A stretch of DNA of 64,000 nt from Lucifuga dentata (GCA_014773175.1 VXCM01000919.1:17939-81938); one strand, 5' to 3'; positions 27,831-41,360 are shown, counted from the stretch's first letter. Notes: generated from the letters alone by a model not told the origin. Numbers and translations: made by a program.

Positions 27831-28585
27831 TGCTAATTTCCTGTTCCGTTAGCATTGACTTGAACTCCCCAAAACTAATTAACTGAGACATTTTCCAAAA
27901 TCCAACTGTTTCAGTTTTTGCTACAACACGTGTGACGACTTAAGTGCCAACATGTGTTTTCATGCATGTTTCTATGCATGTGCGTTCTTCTGTGTGTGTG
28001 TGTGTGTGGATTATTCTGTGCTGACTTCCATTCAGAGAGGTCAGCTAAGCGTGAGGTGTGGAGGAGAAAGGGGTCATTGTTCTGTCCAGATGAGTGTCAG
28101 AAGGGGCTTCAGAAAATAGATTTATTTGCTCATGGGGGGTTTAACAGAAACACTCGCAACAACGGCACGACCCCTCAGATCACGACTGTGCTGGAAGTTT
28201 GTTTTGTTTTTTCATGAGATTACATGAATCAATTCAGACGGCCTGCTCTTTGCGTGTCTCATAATCGATATGATAAGTATGGAAGCATGTTTCTGCTGGT
28301 TGAAAAGAACAGAAAAAAATCTACCAGCTTATTTTTCCCACATGACATTCTGCTTTATCTGTTTCGAAAACTAAATATAGATCCCTTTTCTTTGTTAAGA
28401 GATCAAACAGGTTCAGATGACATCCTACAGTGGAGTGGGAAATTTTAGAATTGTTTTTCCTACTTTCTAGACTGTCATTGACTTCAAACATTATGCTATA
28501 AAAATCAGCTTGAAGAGACTTGAAACACACTTCCATCACAGCCAATAACATGTCTATTAAGTTTTTTTTGTCTTACTAACTCTAT
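27831..28585. other. Non-coding, nothing specific
   Basis: It carries a short (TG)n run near 27993 and, at about 28430-28560, a partial duplicate of the MITE core (TTTAGAATTGTTTTTCC; GACTTGAAAC), i.e. a degraded half copy abutting copy 7. Confidence 0.5.
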
Positions 28586-29165
28586 TTAAAGGACCATACC
28601 ACCCATTTTGCATGTTTCAGCCAAATATATTCAATTTTCATACATGTTACGTTACTGACAATCATTTTCCAAAGGATAAAACCGTATTTCAACTTTTCTG
28701 ATATTTTGCAAAATCTTTTAATCTTTCAAAATCAGATATTCAAGTGATACACCCACCTTAAAAATCCATGTTTCTCCTGCTAATAGTTATGCAAAATTAT
28801 GAAGTCACAGTCGTTTTAATTTTTTGATAAATGTAGGTCTTCTTTTGGGACTATATTCCCGGTGGAGACATACATTCACTCAACGCTTTTTATTGTGCTT
28901 AAACGCTAACTTATAAAAAAAAAAAACCTGAATACACGTCTTGTTGGTGATGATGGATTACCTATCCCAAGAACGTTTCAAGTATCAACAAGTTGATTTT
29001 AATAGCAGAATGAACTGAAACCAATGGAGGTCTGGCAGGTAGGAAAAACATTTTTAATTCACTGTTCCAGTAGTATGCTTTGGGAAATTATTGTCAGTAA
29101 CGTTACATGTATGAAAACTGAATATATTAGGCTCAAACATGGAAAATGGTGGTATGGTCCTTTAA
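28586..29165 (-). mobile_element. TTAA-MITE copy 7, full length
   Basis: 580 bp, TTAAAGGACCATACCACCC to GGTATGGTCCTTTAA, minus-oriented core, A-run near 28918. One of the cleaner copies of the ACCACCCATTTTGC subfamily. Confidence 0.92.
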
Positions 29166-29443
29166 CCAATCCAACAATGTATGCCTCTGCCAGGAAATAT
29201 AGTCCCTGGAGAAGATGGCTTTTACTGAGAAATAAAAATGCTTTCTACAATCATGCAAAAGTGTTAGGAGGCGAAATATTGAATTTCAAGGTGGACGCAT
29301 TACCTGAACATTTGATTTTAAAAGATTAAGGGATTTGAAAAAAATATCAGTAAAACTAAAATACAGTCCCAACATAACGTAACATGTATGCAGGTTGCAT
29401 ATGTTGGGCTTAAACATGAAAACTTGTCGGTATGGTCCTTTAA
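29166..29443 (+). mobile_element. TTAA-MITE copy 8, right half only, abutting copy 7
   Basis: It begins at the internal block ATGTATGCCTCTGCC and ends GGTATGGTCCTTTAA. The left half is absent. It is of the GCCGG-type subfamily and opposite in orientation to copy 7. Confidence 0.8.
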
Positions 29444-29911
29444 GTCGTTGTGGGACCTTTAAAGATGCTTCAGAAAGCAACAACTTGCATGTTGTTTTTT
29501 TCTTGTTTTCACCCATTGCAGCATTTTATCTTTGAAATGTTAAAGCACAAATGTAATCACATGCAGGTTGTTTCAGGTGAAACCGTGTAATATCTGATAT
29601 GGGTCAATTAAAAAAAATATGCTCACCCTAAAAAATTGGATATAAAAAAAAAAAAACATCAGAATTGGGCATCAAGACTTTTGCGAGTTACAGGATACAT
29701 AGCAAAAGAAAATAATTTTTACATGATGGTTCCATGTAGTTGAAAGACCTAAAATTGAGTTTCCTAAATTTTGGCACTTTGCATTGTCCAGCATGACAAA
29801 ACTCTTTATATGGATATGAGCAGGTAAATAAATTATAAATGAATTCATTATAAATTACCTGCAGATAAATCACACACACCTCTGTCTATTTCATTGTCAT
29901 GGTCTTTCTCA

Positions 29912-29973
<62 letters not shown>

Positions 29974-30350
29974 GTGAGCATATTTCCTCTATGATTAACT
30001 TGGAAGTAAAGGAGAGCATAAAAACCTCTCTGTCATGGAAAGAATGGCAGAGTTATGGCCCGTGGCTCACATGCAGTCTCACCCCTCAGCACCCTCGGGG
30101 AGACCAAGGGCTTGCCGAAATGTCTTTACCCTCATAACCGTTACCCTATTTATGGACTCCCCTGGGAGGCTGATTTATGGGTCTCCATCTGGTGCTGTGG
30201 GAGTGTTGTTGTGGATACTCAGGATGTAACGTTTGGTTAGGGGTCCCTACTGAGACGATCACGGGTGGGATCAGGGTGGGATCATGGGCATGGAAGTTGC
30301 AGGGAGGTAAATTGTGCATTGAGGACAGCACGCTTCCATTGATAAAGGTA
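29444..30350. other. Non-coding; (CT)n microsatellite
   Basis: It holds an uninterrupted (CT)n run at about 29918-29967 and otherwise unique-looking sequence. The segment 30030-30230 has a higher G+C content but no splice-bounded frame that I trust. Confidence 0.5.
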
Positions 30351-30979
30351 TTAAAGGACCACACTGGTGATTTTTTCATGTTTCAGCCTAATAAACACTA
30401 CCTGCAAACATGTGACATACATGTTCTGATAACTGCTTTGTATAAGCCCCTTGAGGGGTTTTTTTTTTTTTTTTTTTTTGCATTTTCTCTATCACATTGC
30501 CTTTTTTGCTTATAAAATTTTTATATTTTTCTTTTTTATGTATGTGCAAATAAATAAACTAAACTAAAACTAAATGTTAAGTTACTGATAACTATTTTAG
30601 GTTTTCTGTTATTTTGCCCAAATCCCCTAATTTTTCAAAATGAAATGTTCAAATATCAATCAAATATCCACCTTAAAATTCCGTGGCAAAATTCTTTGAT
30701 GTAGCTCCATGTTAGATCTGTTAAATTAAGTAAGTTCAGCAAAAAATGTAATTGACGTAGCGTTCCCTGTGATGGATTATTTATCTCAAGTCTCTACATG
30801 TTGATTTTTTATAGCGTACTGTAATGAACTGAAGCCACTGGCAGCCTGGAAGGTAGGAAAAACAATTCTAAAACTTACTGCTCCAGTAGTATGTATTGGA
30901 AAATGGTTGGCAGTAATGTGAACGCAGGTTGTATATATATTGGGCTCAAGCATACAAAATCACTGGGATGCTCCTTTAA
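30351..30979 (-). mobile_element. TTAA-MITE copy 9 with nested retroelement tail
   Basis: Ends TTAAAGGACCACACTGG and GGGATGCTCCTTTAA. Between about 30436 and 30584 a foreign piece (TAAGCCCCTTGAGG, T-run, AAATAAATAAACTAAAC) interrupts the MITE. CTGATAACT occurs on both sides and may be the target duplication. Confidence 0.8.
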
Positions 30980-31104
30980 GTGCTTTAAGCTGTTAAAGGT
31001 AAAAGCTAAAGACTCTGCAAGGAAACAAAATTCTTCCATCTTTGAAATGAGGTCTGAAAGTATGCAAATTTGGAGCTGTAGAAAAACTCCTTTGACATGC
31101 AGTG

Positions 31105-31146
<42 letters not shown>

Positions 31147-31487
31147 GCTTCAGTGCCTTGCTCAACAACACACTGTTTGTTGATCCATCATTCTGACTCC
31201 AGATCATCTTGCTTCTTTACAAAAAGACGCTGATCACCAACGCCCCATCTGCACTTTGCATTAACAGGATGCTTTTCCATTTACTGTACTTCATCCAGAT
31301 AATGAAAAACAGATGTTAATGCACGGTGTAAATGCTCACTGATACACGGTTCTCAGTCACAACTCGCTAAGTGTCTGTGAAGGTTCAGTTCAGTCAACCG
31401 GCTGGTAAAATGTCCAGGAATTTGGCATTTATTCCCCCGTGGAGTGTCTGCCACAGGGGAATAAATGCTCTACCTGTTCCTTCTATA
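30980..31487. other. Non-coding; (CA)n microsatellite
   Basis: (CA)n at about 31108-31143; otherwise nothing recognised. Confidence 0.5.
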
Positions 31488-31495
31488 GTTCTATA

Positions 31496-32067
31496 TAGGG
31501 ATGGGCGAGTACATCCGTATCTGTATCCGGATCCATCCAACCAACTAAATTATCTGGATCCATATTCTGATGGGCGGGGCTTAACCTGAAAGTAGGCGGG
31601 GCTTACACCAGAGAGTTAAGAATTACTAGCTAACTGGCTAGTTAGCCTAGAAGTTAGTAGAAATGTGTGTATCAGTATCTTCGTGTGAATGTCCACAGTA
31701 ATGAATGTGTGTGTGTTTAGCTGTGGACTGAGAATAATGTTGAGCTGAATCTGAGAATAGCAACTATAGCTAATAGATGCTACTATGCTAAACTATAGCT
31801 AATAGATGCTACCATGCTAGCATGGACAGAGTGGCTGTGAGTCGTGTGGAGCAGCAGCAGCAGCTCTGTGTAGAGAGGAGCTCTGTGATTGGCTGCCTGG
31901 ACAATCATGCAACCATGTGACACAGTGCTAGTAAATGCTACCCAATCAGATTTGTTTCTTTAACGAGTACGGGTAGTGACACATTTTACTCGGATGGTAT
32001 TCGTGCTCATCAAAAGTACATTATCCGTAACGGATACTCATTTATCTGAGTATCCGGCTCATCCCTA
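31496..32067. mobile_element. hAT-type non-autonomous element, 572 bp, perfect 8-bp TSD
   Basis: Terminal inverted repeats TAGGGATGGGC (left) and TAGGGATGAGC (right, read on minus) are flanked by identical GTTCTATA octamers at 31488-31495 and 32068-32075. 8-bp duplications are characteristic of hAT transposons. Internal inverted GTACATCCGTATC-type arms and CTAGTTAGC palindromes are present, but no transposase. Confidence 0.92.
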
Positions 32068-32075
32068 GTTCTATA

Positions 32076-33214
32076 GTTAGCAAAAAATGTCTTCAAGCTA
32101 ATTATCCAGTCTAGTGATTACACTTTTAGACAACTAGCTAGGTATAAATGTAATCTGTACAGCTGGGACACACTTATGAGATAAAGTCTGTATTGAAATT
32201 ACAAATGCCACCCCTTCTTTGTCTTTGTTCCTCTCTGCTGCCTTTCAATAAAGTTATTTTGAATCAGAAGTTGCAGCTGGTCATAAATGAGTAAATGCAC
32301 CTGGACGGGCTTTAGTAGTATAACAGTCCATGTACTGAGATCCAATCAGATTGCAGCAGCATCAGACAATGACAATGCTTTTTAATGCAAGGTATAAAAG
32401 GGACCTTAAACCTCATTATTTTTCAACTAAAAAAAATGTGGAGGACATTCAGTAGGAGAGCATTATGATGGTGATAGTAAAGCAGAGACTCAGTGGGAAA
32501 ACATGACACTCTGCTGTTTGTTGTATTGACACTGAATGTCTTCAGGTCCTGGACCAGCTGTTGCTGGTATTCCACTATCCACAGAATGACGAATAAGGAA
32601 TTTGAGAAATGTTCTCTAGATGAAGGTGATGGAACAAAAACAAAGCGTCCTTGGGTCTAAAAGAAGGAATGGGGCCATTTTTCCCTCAGGGACTTTGAAG
32701 TATTTCTGTTTAAACCACCATTTATCTCTCGTGTCAAACTCAGGATAAAACCATCAGTTAAAATCCCTGAAAATGTAGAACGCTCATGAAAAAGGACTCA
32801 GACGGAATCTCTTTAGAAATGCGAGATTTATTTGAGGGAAGCAGAAGAAAAGCAACAAAGTGGCGCTCCACCCCGAGCCATCAGATCTGGATTCGTTTCC
32901 TTGTGTCATTCCCCGGTTTCTGGTAAATGGGTGGGATTCCTGCTGCTGTCCCTCCAGGGGAGTACAAGTGCATGAATAGCTAATGTTCCAAGGAAACCTC
33001 CCCTGCTTTTCATTTGATGCCAGAGAATTCCATCTCTGCTGTCAGAGAGACTTCCAAAGCAATTTAATGCTTATGAAACTGACAGGAAATGTGTAATTCA
33101 TGTTGCTATTGGTGCCTGAAAAAACAGACATTATGGTATTGTTGTCCATAAACCAATGACCCCAACCTTTTAACACAAAACAACAGCATCCTTTTCAAAT
33201 TACAGATGTGTGTT
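32076..33214. other. Non-coding, nothing specific
   Basis: Unique-looking sequence without repeats that I recognise and without a splice-consistent coding frame. Confidence 0.45.
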
Positions 33215-33792
33215 TTAAAGGACCATACCAGTGATTTTTGCATGTTTAAACCCAGTTAGTGCTACTCGCATACATGTTATGTTACTGACAACCAATTTCC
33301 AAAACATAAAACCATATTTTATTTTTCCTATTATTTTTTTTCAAATCCCCTAATATTTCAAAATCAAATGTTCAGGTGATACACCCACCTTACAATTCAG
33401 TGTTTTCGTTTTAAATTTTTCAGTAAAAGCCGTCTTCTCCTGAGACTATATTTCCTGGTGGAGACATACATCGTCTTCCATGCAGCTCATGTTGGATCAA
33501 TTAAATAAAGTTACTTTGGCTAAAAACTTAACAGACATGTTCTCTGTGTTAGATTATGTATCTCAAGCACGTTTCAAGTCTCTACATGTTGATTTTAATA
33601 ATGTACTGGAATGAACTGAAACCAATTGCACCTGGAAGGTAGGAAAAACAATTCTAATATTTGCCACTCCAGCGGTCTCTGCGGCATTCATATATATTTT
33701 AGGGAAATGATTCTCAGCAATGTAGCGTTCATGCCAATTTGTATACAGTATATTGGGCTCAAATGTGCAGAAACCACCAGTACGGTCCTTTA
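33215..33792 (-). mobile_element. TTAA-MITE copy 10
   Basis: TTAAAGGACCATACCAG at left; the right end GTACGGTCCTTTA has lost the final A. Minus-oriented core; 578 bp. Confidence 0.9.
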
Positions 33793-36717
33793 GGGTGGAA
33801 TGCATCACTTTGACCTCTCTTGACTCGGGTCCATTCTGAATGTCTAATGTGTCCGGAGTGTCTGTCAAGTGAAACATGTGACCTGTTTCTGCTAAACGAT
33901 ACATGACATTGATCTGTTCACCGGTGTTCCGTTGTTAGGAATCTGCTGAACCTGATGTGAAATTCATGAGCTCTAACAGAGCTATAATTGTTCCGTATCC
34001 CTTCCACATTCTGCGGTTTGCAGTTTCAATTCACCGGACATTGTTTTTTGTTTTTTTCTTCCACAATGAGGTGCTACGCTTGGATACCGACACTAACGCT
34101 GCGATCCGTTGTGCTCGGAACTTGGAAAAACCCAACCTCCAACACGAAAAAGAGCAAAGGAGCAGTCATTTAACTCGGGATTCCCAGTTGGAAATTCCCA
34201 GTTGTTCAACTTCTCTGACATAAACAAAGCTGATGCCACAACAATAAGGTGAGCGATAACAGATTTCTAGTTTTCAAGGTTTTTTTTTGTAATTTTTCAC
34301 ATATTGCTGCTGTTAAACATTATTTTTATGAGCAGATATAGTTGATCTGCCTTATGTGTCGTTTTCTTTCTCTAATTCTGCAGAAATAATCCATATAATA
34401 ATAATCTATCGATGTTTATAACATTCACAGACTTGCCATGCAGACATGAATCTGCTGTGGGCGTCCATGTTTTTCCGAGCAGAAGCACTGGAAAGCATTT
34501 GAAAAGGAACTCTGGAGAATCAACGTGAGACTTCCTGATTTCCAAAGTTCAATGAATCGCAGCTTTACAGGAAGGAGCTTGTGGGAATGTGGCCTTCAGA
34601 GGCCCCGAGCCTCAAACTGAAACCACAGTTACAGCTGCATAAAGACCAATATGAAACAGAGATTCATTTAAAATAAGAATTTCACCTTTAACAATAGGAC
34701 ATATAGGCAGTACATTTACACAAGTATTGCACTTAAAGAATCATACCGGCAATTGTACATGTTTGGTCTTCTGTAGTAGCCATGTACTACTACTTGCTAG
34801 TAGTATTTTGTGCTACTTTGAATTTCTTTTTTTTTTGACTTGCAATTTTTATTGCTTTTCAATACAAATCACAATCTTTCCAACATAATCAATATAAAAA
34901 TACATTTTTCTTTTGTTTTTTTTCTTTTAACCCCACTCAACCAAACACCCAGAGGGAATCTCATGATCCATTGTGGCTTTCATACAAACAGCAAATAAAT
35001 AAAGCACAACCACATAAATAAAGTAGTACTCAGTATATATATTCCACCATAAACTCCTTACACATTCATAAATGCATCATTACCGAATTAGTTCAAACTG
35101 TGGTCCCACAATAAAAAAAACAAAATTTAACAAAGCAATTAAGTGTTCAGACCTAAGACACACCTTAGATAGACCTTACATATTAAGATTATGTTATGAT
35201 CTATTTAAACCAAAGGCGTTAAAGGAGATAGTAATAAGCTAAATATATCTTTTAAAAAAATCATCATTTATAGGTACTTTCTACTGGAAAGTGGCCTGAC
35301 CACTAAATTTCAATTTATGTAAACAGCACTTTAAAAAAAAACTGAATTTTTTTCAGTGGTGTTCTTTAAAAGAACTTTTTGATGTCTTTTAAACAGAAAT
35401 TGAAAGATTGAGATTTATTGTGGGTTTAATTTTTAAATTAAAAATTTTTTTATTTTTAAATTTACTCGAAAAATGTTGTCCCATGTTTTCACGTGGGACA
35501 ACCTGTGTCACTACTGAAACATAAAGAATTTAGTCCATAGGCTGAGCTGGTTTTTAGCCACGCCCCTACATTTTTGACCAGGAAGTGACAGTGCATCCCT
35601 GTCCCTCATGGCCGCATGGTGAGGACTTAAATCCCATCGTTTTGAAGTAAATGTTCCAAAGTCTGAAAATCAGTGTGTAACTTTAAGAACTGTCATGACC
35701 GAAAACATATTCTCTGCAATTAAGTACACTTGTTTGGGGGGTTTTAATGCAAAATATTATGTTTTTATGTATGTGCAACTGTTCAGAGCTATGTTTGGTA
35801 GCCATTTGCCTGCTAGCATTATTTAGTTATGCTCAAAATTAACTACAGTTGTCACTATCGAAACAGTCACTATAACATATGATAGTTTTTGAGAGAGAAA
35901 AAACATTCCAAAGTAGTCTTAAAATACAATACTGTACTTTTACTAGATATGTGTACCTTAGATATGGTACAATATATACATGGACAAAGTTTTGGGAAGA
36001 AAACATACAAATTTCAAAATGTTTCCAACTCTGACTTTGAACCAATTCAGCAGAANTTGGGAAGAAAACATACAAATTTCAAAATGTTTCCAACTCTGAC
36101 TTTGAACCAATTCAGCAGAATGATCCAAATAACGTGTAGCTGCTCTACTTCTGCACATATTTTTTATACATTAATACAGTATATTTCAGAAGAGAATATT
36201 ATACTTTTTATTGAACGACATGTATTTGCTGGCTGTAGTTAATATTTGCAGAATATCATCATCAACTTATAAGATGTCGCTGTTGTCAAGTAAAAAAAAA
36301 ACCTTAAGTGCACTTGAAATATTTTGCCTTATAGAGTGCAGAGAAAACAAAGTTCCCATTTTTTCCCACCGTTACTTTTCATTATCAGCAGCTTTTAAGC
36401 GAAAGGCTGCCATGTTTTTCTTTTTTTATTTTTGGATGTTTCCTGTCGCTGCTGCCAGGAACCTCATTTACTGGGAAACGGGTTTGAGACACGGGGGAAA
36501 TCTGGTGTTCCTCTGCTGCTCTCACAGCTAATTAGCGTGTGGACTAATTGCACGGCTAACTTTAGCCCAGCGGCAGCCTAGTTCCATCCACCCGCTCTCT
36601 ATAAAGTGGGGAGGGAGAGCGAGTTAGCCTAAAGGTGACAACGCCACTCCTTTTAGAACGTTCCAGCAACAACTTTCACTTTGGGAGAAGATCAGCTTCA
36701 ACTGCTGATAGTTGTAT
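33793..36717. other. Non-coding, degraded repeats and an assembly duplication
   Basis: It includes TTCC/GGAA-rich inverted motifs at about 34110-34210 related to the Harbinger-like MITE, an isolated TTAA-MITE tip at about 34733-34765, an A/T-rich possible retroelement tail (about 34820-35500), and a 64-bp direct repeat around the N at 36056 (35992-36055 and 36057-36120). No coding gene recognised. Confidence 0.5.
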
Positions 36718-38280
36718 TTAAAGGACGTAGGCTGCCAGCGATTGTGCGTGTTTGAGCACAATACCTGCCATGCTAGAAAGAGTAATAAAATATTTTACTC
36801 CATTAAAAGTGCTGTTACTTTGATGAAATTTTACTCAAGTAAAAATAAACATACTTGTATAAAAAATTTACCAAAATAAAAGTAAAAAGGTGTTTTGTTT
36901 CAAATATACTCAGAGTAAAAAGTACTGAGTTACACTGTTACCAAAAAATGCAAAAATACATACATTTTAAACAATTTTGCTGCAATGCTCTCCAAGTAAA
37001 GTCTTAACATTGACTTTGCTGCGTTTTTAAAACACGTTATCCTGTTGAGCATTCTAACTGATATTACTCTACATCTGGGAGAAAAAAAGAATTGCAGTCA
37101 ATTTACCAATATTTGACTAATGAGACAAACATTTAATGAAAACTCCACACTGAAACTGCCCATCCTACATGCTAACACTACAGTCAATTAACACATGCTA
37201 ATGCTAAGATCAATTAGCTCAGTAACTACCCTTAATCAACATTAATGTGTGATTTTTCAGTAGGTAGCAAAACTGCAACCCAGAAACAAGTGAAAAAAAT
37301 AATATTTTGGAAATAGATCTGGGCAAAGCTAGAGACCAGTATGAATAATTAACAGGATAAAGTTAGCTAACTTACCTCTGAATGCAGGTTTGATGCTGAG
37401 TTCTGATAAGCCGCTAACTCCACGTTTTTCAGCAAGTAAAGTTTGCACTGCATGCTGTAACTCTATGCTTTTTCTTTAGGAAGCTAAACTGGTCACTTAA
37501 ATGTGGCCAGGGATTGTTTTCTTCTAATATGTCAGTTTTCTGGTTCTCTGAGCTCCTTCTCTCCATATTTAGCATTGTAGCTATGACTTTATTTTATTGC
37601 AGCCGCTGCAGTTCCTCCGCCTTTTTTACATCTTTGACTTTTTTTTTTTTTTTTTTTTNTTTTTTTTTTTTTTTTTTTACTCTGTAACAGGGGTCAATTA
37701 AAATGTACGAAGTACAATACTTTTAATTAAACTTACTTAAGTAAAAGTAAAACTACTTCTTAAAAAAGTTACTCAAAAAAGCACAAGTACAGAAAAAAAC
37801 ACTTTGTTACAGTAACAAAGTAACAGTAACAGTAAATCTAACTCATTACTTTCCACCATGCTGACAACCATTTCCCAAAATATGCTACTTAAGCAGTAAA
37901 TTTTAGAATTGTTTTTCCTACCTTCCTGATTGCCACTGGTTTTAGTTCATTCTAGTATGTGATTAAAGTCAACTTGTAGAGACTTAAAATGTGCTGGTTA
38001 TTCATAATCCATCACAGCAAACGTGATGATTTTTTAAAATAACTTTATTTAACCCATCCAGGATGGACAATGTGTGTCTCCGCCAGGAAATATAGTCCCC
38101 AGGAGAAGCCAGCTTTTACTGTGACATTAAAATGACCATTCATTCTACAATTGTGCAAAAGTGTTAGAAGGTGAAACGCTGAATTTTAAGGTGGTTGTAT
38201 CACCTGAACATTTGATTTTGGAAGATTAGGGGATTTTAAAAAAACAAACAAAAAAACAGGAAAACTAAAATAGGTTTTTT
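36718..38280 (+). mobile_element. TTAA-MITE copy 11, split by another element
   Basis: The left tip TTAAAGGACGTAGG with the TGTTTGAGC block is at 36718-36769. The remainder (GACAACCATTTCCCAAAATATGC onwards) resumes at about 37862 and fades near 38280. The split shows that the inner element is younger. Confidence 0.75.
36770..37860. mobile_element. hAT-like non-autonomous element nested in MITE copy 11
   Basis: The left end GAAAGAGTAATAAAATATTT and the right end (minus GGTGGAAAGTAATGAGTTAG) are related inverted repeats. Internal runs AAGTAAAAGTAAAACTACTT and AACAGTAACAGTAA are typical of the fish GGTGGAAAGTAA family. It contains a poly-T join with N at 37659. No transposase. Confidence 0.65.
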
Positions 38281-39603
38281 GTAACATTGGAAATATTTTT
38301 CTTTATTTTCTCACAATAAATTATTTTCAGTCCACCAAAACATCAGCGTCTCCCCCCAGATACAAGGGTTGTAACAAAAACAAAAATAAATACTTTTACT
38401 TTAGATACTCAAGTACCTTTTTCCTACCAATACTTATTTACTTTTACGTACTTTTGAATAAAAGCCTTAAACAACAGAAACTCAGATGTTTTGGAACAGA
38501 CAAACCAAACAGGTAAATTACAGAAACACTTCAGCCACTAAACCTCCAGCCAGAGACGTTTCACACACTTTCGTAGTCGGATAATAACGGCTCTTGTGTA
38601 AAAGGTTTAAACACTGCTTCCTTTGTTGCAGATGAAATGGAGGTTTGTCAGAGGTGAGTCAGAATCTCTTGGGGTTTGGTGACCTAGACTTCCCCCGATC
38701 GCTCTCCTGGCAAGGCCGATGAAGAAATCAAACTCCGACAGACCNCTCAACGCTTGCCTTCGCTTTTGCTTGTGTGTGTTACCTGTGTTAACGTTAGCGG
38801 TCTCGCCTCTGACTCAGATATGATATGAGATGCATCCAGAACAGATAAAGATGGAGACAGTGAGATGGATTTGAGGTTTTGTAGGGAGGAGGGGCTTGGG
38901 TTTCAGGGAAGTTGAGTCGCAGGTCGTACAGAGGCGGGACTCGACGTTAAACTATTGTATTTAAGCAAACGTGTCGGGGTATCAGGCACATGAGATGGGA
39001 AAGTGGCATTTGGTTTAGAATTTTTCCTTATCAGTTACAAATTGAGATTTCTGTAAGGCTGCAATGTGAGGTCAGAGGTCAGGAATAAATAAAAACAAAA
39101 GACAGAAATATTTTCAAAGGGTTCTTATGATTAAATATGAATGAAAATTGTGTATCTGTGGTTTTCTTGTCTTTTTTTTTACTGTGATAAGTCAACACTT
39201 TAACCTTCTGAAGTCTAAAGTTTTTTTCTGCAGTTTAACTTTTCATTGAATTTGGTTATTTGTCATCTAAAAAGCTGCACTGTGTAAAATCCTTTCTTTT
39301 AGCATACATTCAGGACAAATTTTGCTTGAGAAATGTGCCAAAACCTGCAATTTTCTGCTTGTTTCTAGAAAATTATTTCTTCTAGTAAAAGAAAAAATTG
39401 ATTCAAGGACATTTTTAAAAAATTCAGGGAGAAAAAAATCAATCTGAAAATTTCCACAAGACAAAAAAAAAAAAAAANAAAAAAAAAAAAAAGAAAAAGA
39501 AAAAAATAACCTAAATATTCAAAATATAAAATTTTCTGTATATTCACCCTGATTCTGAACTAGATTTTCTTTAGTTTTTCTGAAATTTTCAAAAATCAAG
39601 TAG

Positions 39604-39646
<43 letters not shown>

Positions 39647-40247
39647 TTCTCTCTCTCTCACACACACACACACAGATTTATTTATTTATTTATTAGAAAT
39701 AATAATTTTCTGGAAACAAGCATAAAACTGTCAGGCTTGGCATTTCTCGTGCTCAGATAACAAGAATTTTCACGTTACGTTGGTAACTGGTGTCAAGTTT
39801 AGAACATTTTCACAAACGAGGCGCCGGATCATCAATTCAGCTCAACAGTTACATCACCCGATGACATCATCATCTCTGGATAACCTGACACCAGCTGACG
39901 ATGTCATAAAACGTATAAGAAATGGGACGCCAAAATGTTTCCTCTGTGAAACTACAAGAATCTATAGAATAAAGGTTTTGTATTTTGTTATGATGATCAA
40001 ACATAAATCATGGAGCTGCAGGTGTGTGTGACGACTTTTACATAACACAGCGTCAAACATCAAGTTTTGACACTTTGATGACAAGCGGCACATATTTCCT
40101 CCCATATTACACTATAAACATGAAGGAAGAACAAGAAAATGGAAGGAAATGGAAAAAATGAAAAAAAGGTAAAAAAAAAAAAANAAAAAAAAAAAAAAGG
40201 GGGGGAGAGAAGCAAAAGGAAACAACAAAAAGCAGAAAATATCCCTT
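38281..40247. other. Non-coding; microsatellites and assembly joins
   Basis: N joins at 38745, 39478 and 40184; (TC)n at about 39606-39658 followed by (CA)n and (TTTA)n. A 22-nt segment at 38632-38653 has ideal splice borders (see findings). Nothing else is recognised. Confidence 0.5.
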
Positions 40248-40832
40248 TTAAAGGACCATACCATCCATTTTACATGTTTGAGCCTAATATATTAAATTTT
40301 CATACCTGTAATGTTAGTGACAATCATTTCCCAAAGCATACTACTGGAACGGTGAATTAAAAATGTTTTTTCTACCTTCCAGACCTCCATTGGTTTCAGT
40401 TCATTCTGCTATTAAAATCAACTTGTTGATACTGTAAACGTTCTTGGGATAGGTAATCCATCATCACCAACAAGACGTGTATTCAGGTTTTTTTAGAAGT
40501 TATGTAATTTTAGTGTTTAAGCTCAATAAAAAGCGTGGAGTGAATGTATGCCTCCACCGGGGAATATAGTCCCAAAAGAAGACCTGCGTTTATGGAAAAA
40601 TTTAAAGGACCGTGACTTCATAAGGCTGTGTAACTATTAGCAGGAGAAACATGGATTTTTAAGGTGGGTGTATCACTTGAATATTTGATTTTGAAAGATT
40701 AAGAGATTTAGCAAAATATCAGGAAAGCTGAAATACGGTTTTATCCTTTGGGAAATGATTGTCAGTAATGTAACGTATGAAAATTGAATATATTAGGCTC
40801 AAACATGTAAAATGGGTGGTATGGTCCTTTAA
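40248..40832 (+). mobile_element. TTAA-MITE copy 12, full length
   Basis: 585 bp, TTAAAGGACCATACCATCC to GGTATGGTCCTTTAA, with all core blocks. Very similar to copies 1 and 15. Confidence 0.93.
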
Positions 40833-41320
40833 GTTTGATAATTAGATTTGTCATGTTTGAGCACATGCCTGATTTAAAATATTGTGGTTAGTTATTGTAC
40901 CTTAAAGATTTAAACTGCTAGAAATAAACTCTAATCTTGGTGAAGCTTATTAATTTTTGAGCATCGTACTATTTCATATTAGTGGTACTGTATGTGTTTA
41001 TGTGTTTTGTTGCTCGACCATATAAATATTATATTTATACAGAACAAAACACAACTATGGCGTCTTATAATATTTCGATGAATTACTTTAAAAGTATGTC
41101 AGACATCTTGGTATATTTCGCCTTCTATTAAAAATGCCCTGTGTTTTCCCACCATGTCGGCGTGGTGACGTGATCAGAGATGGTGTTACACGTTACGTGC
41201 CTGGCAAGGCGTTTCCTGCTGCCGCCATGACATCATGGACTAAAGTCCATTAATCCTGGCAAACTCTTGACAGCTCTGACTGTCTCAGGCTCTGATATCA
41301 CAAAGGCTGTCTTTCTCACT

Positions 41321-41360
<40 letters not shown>

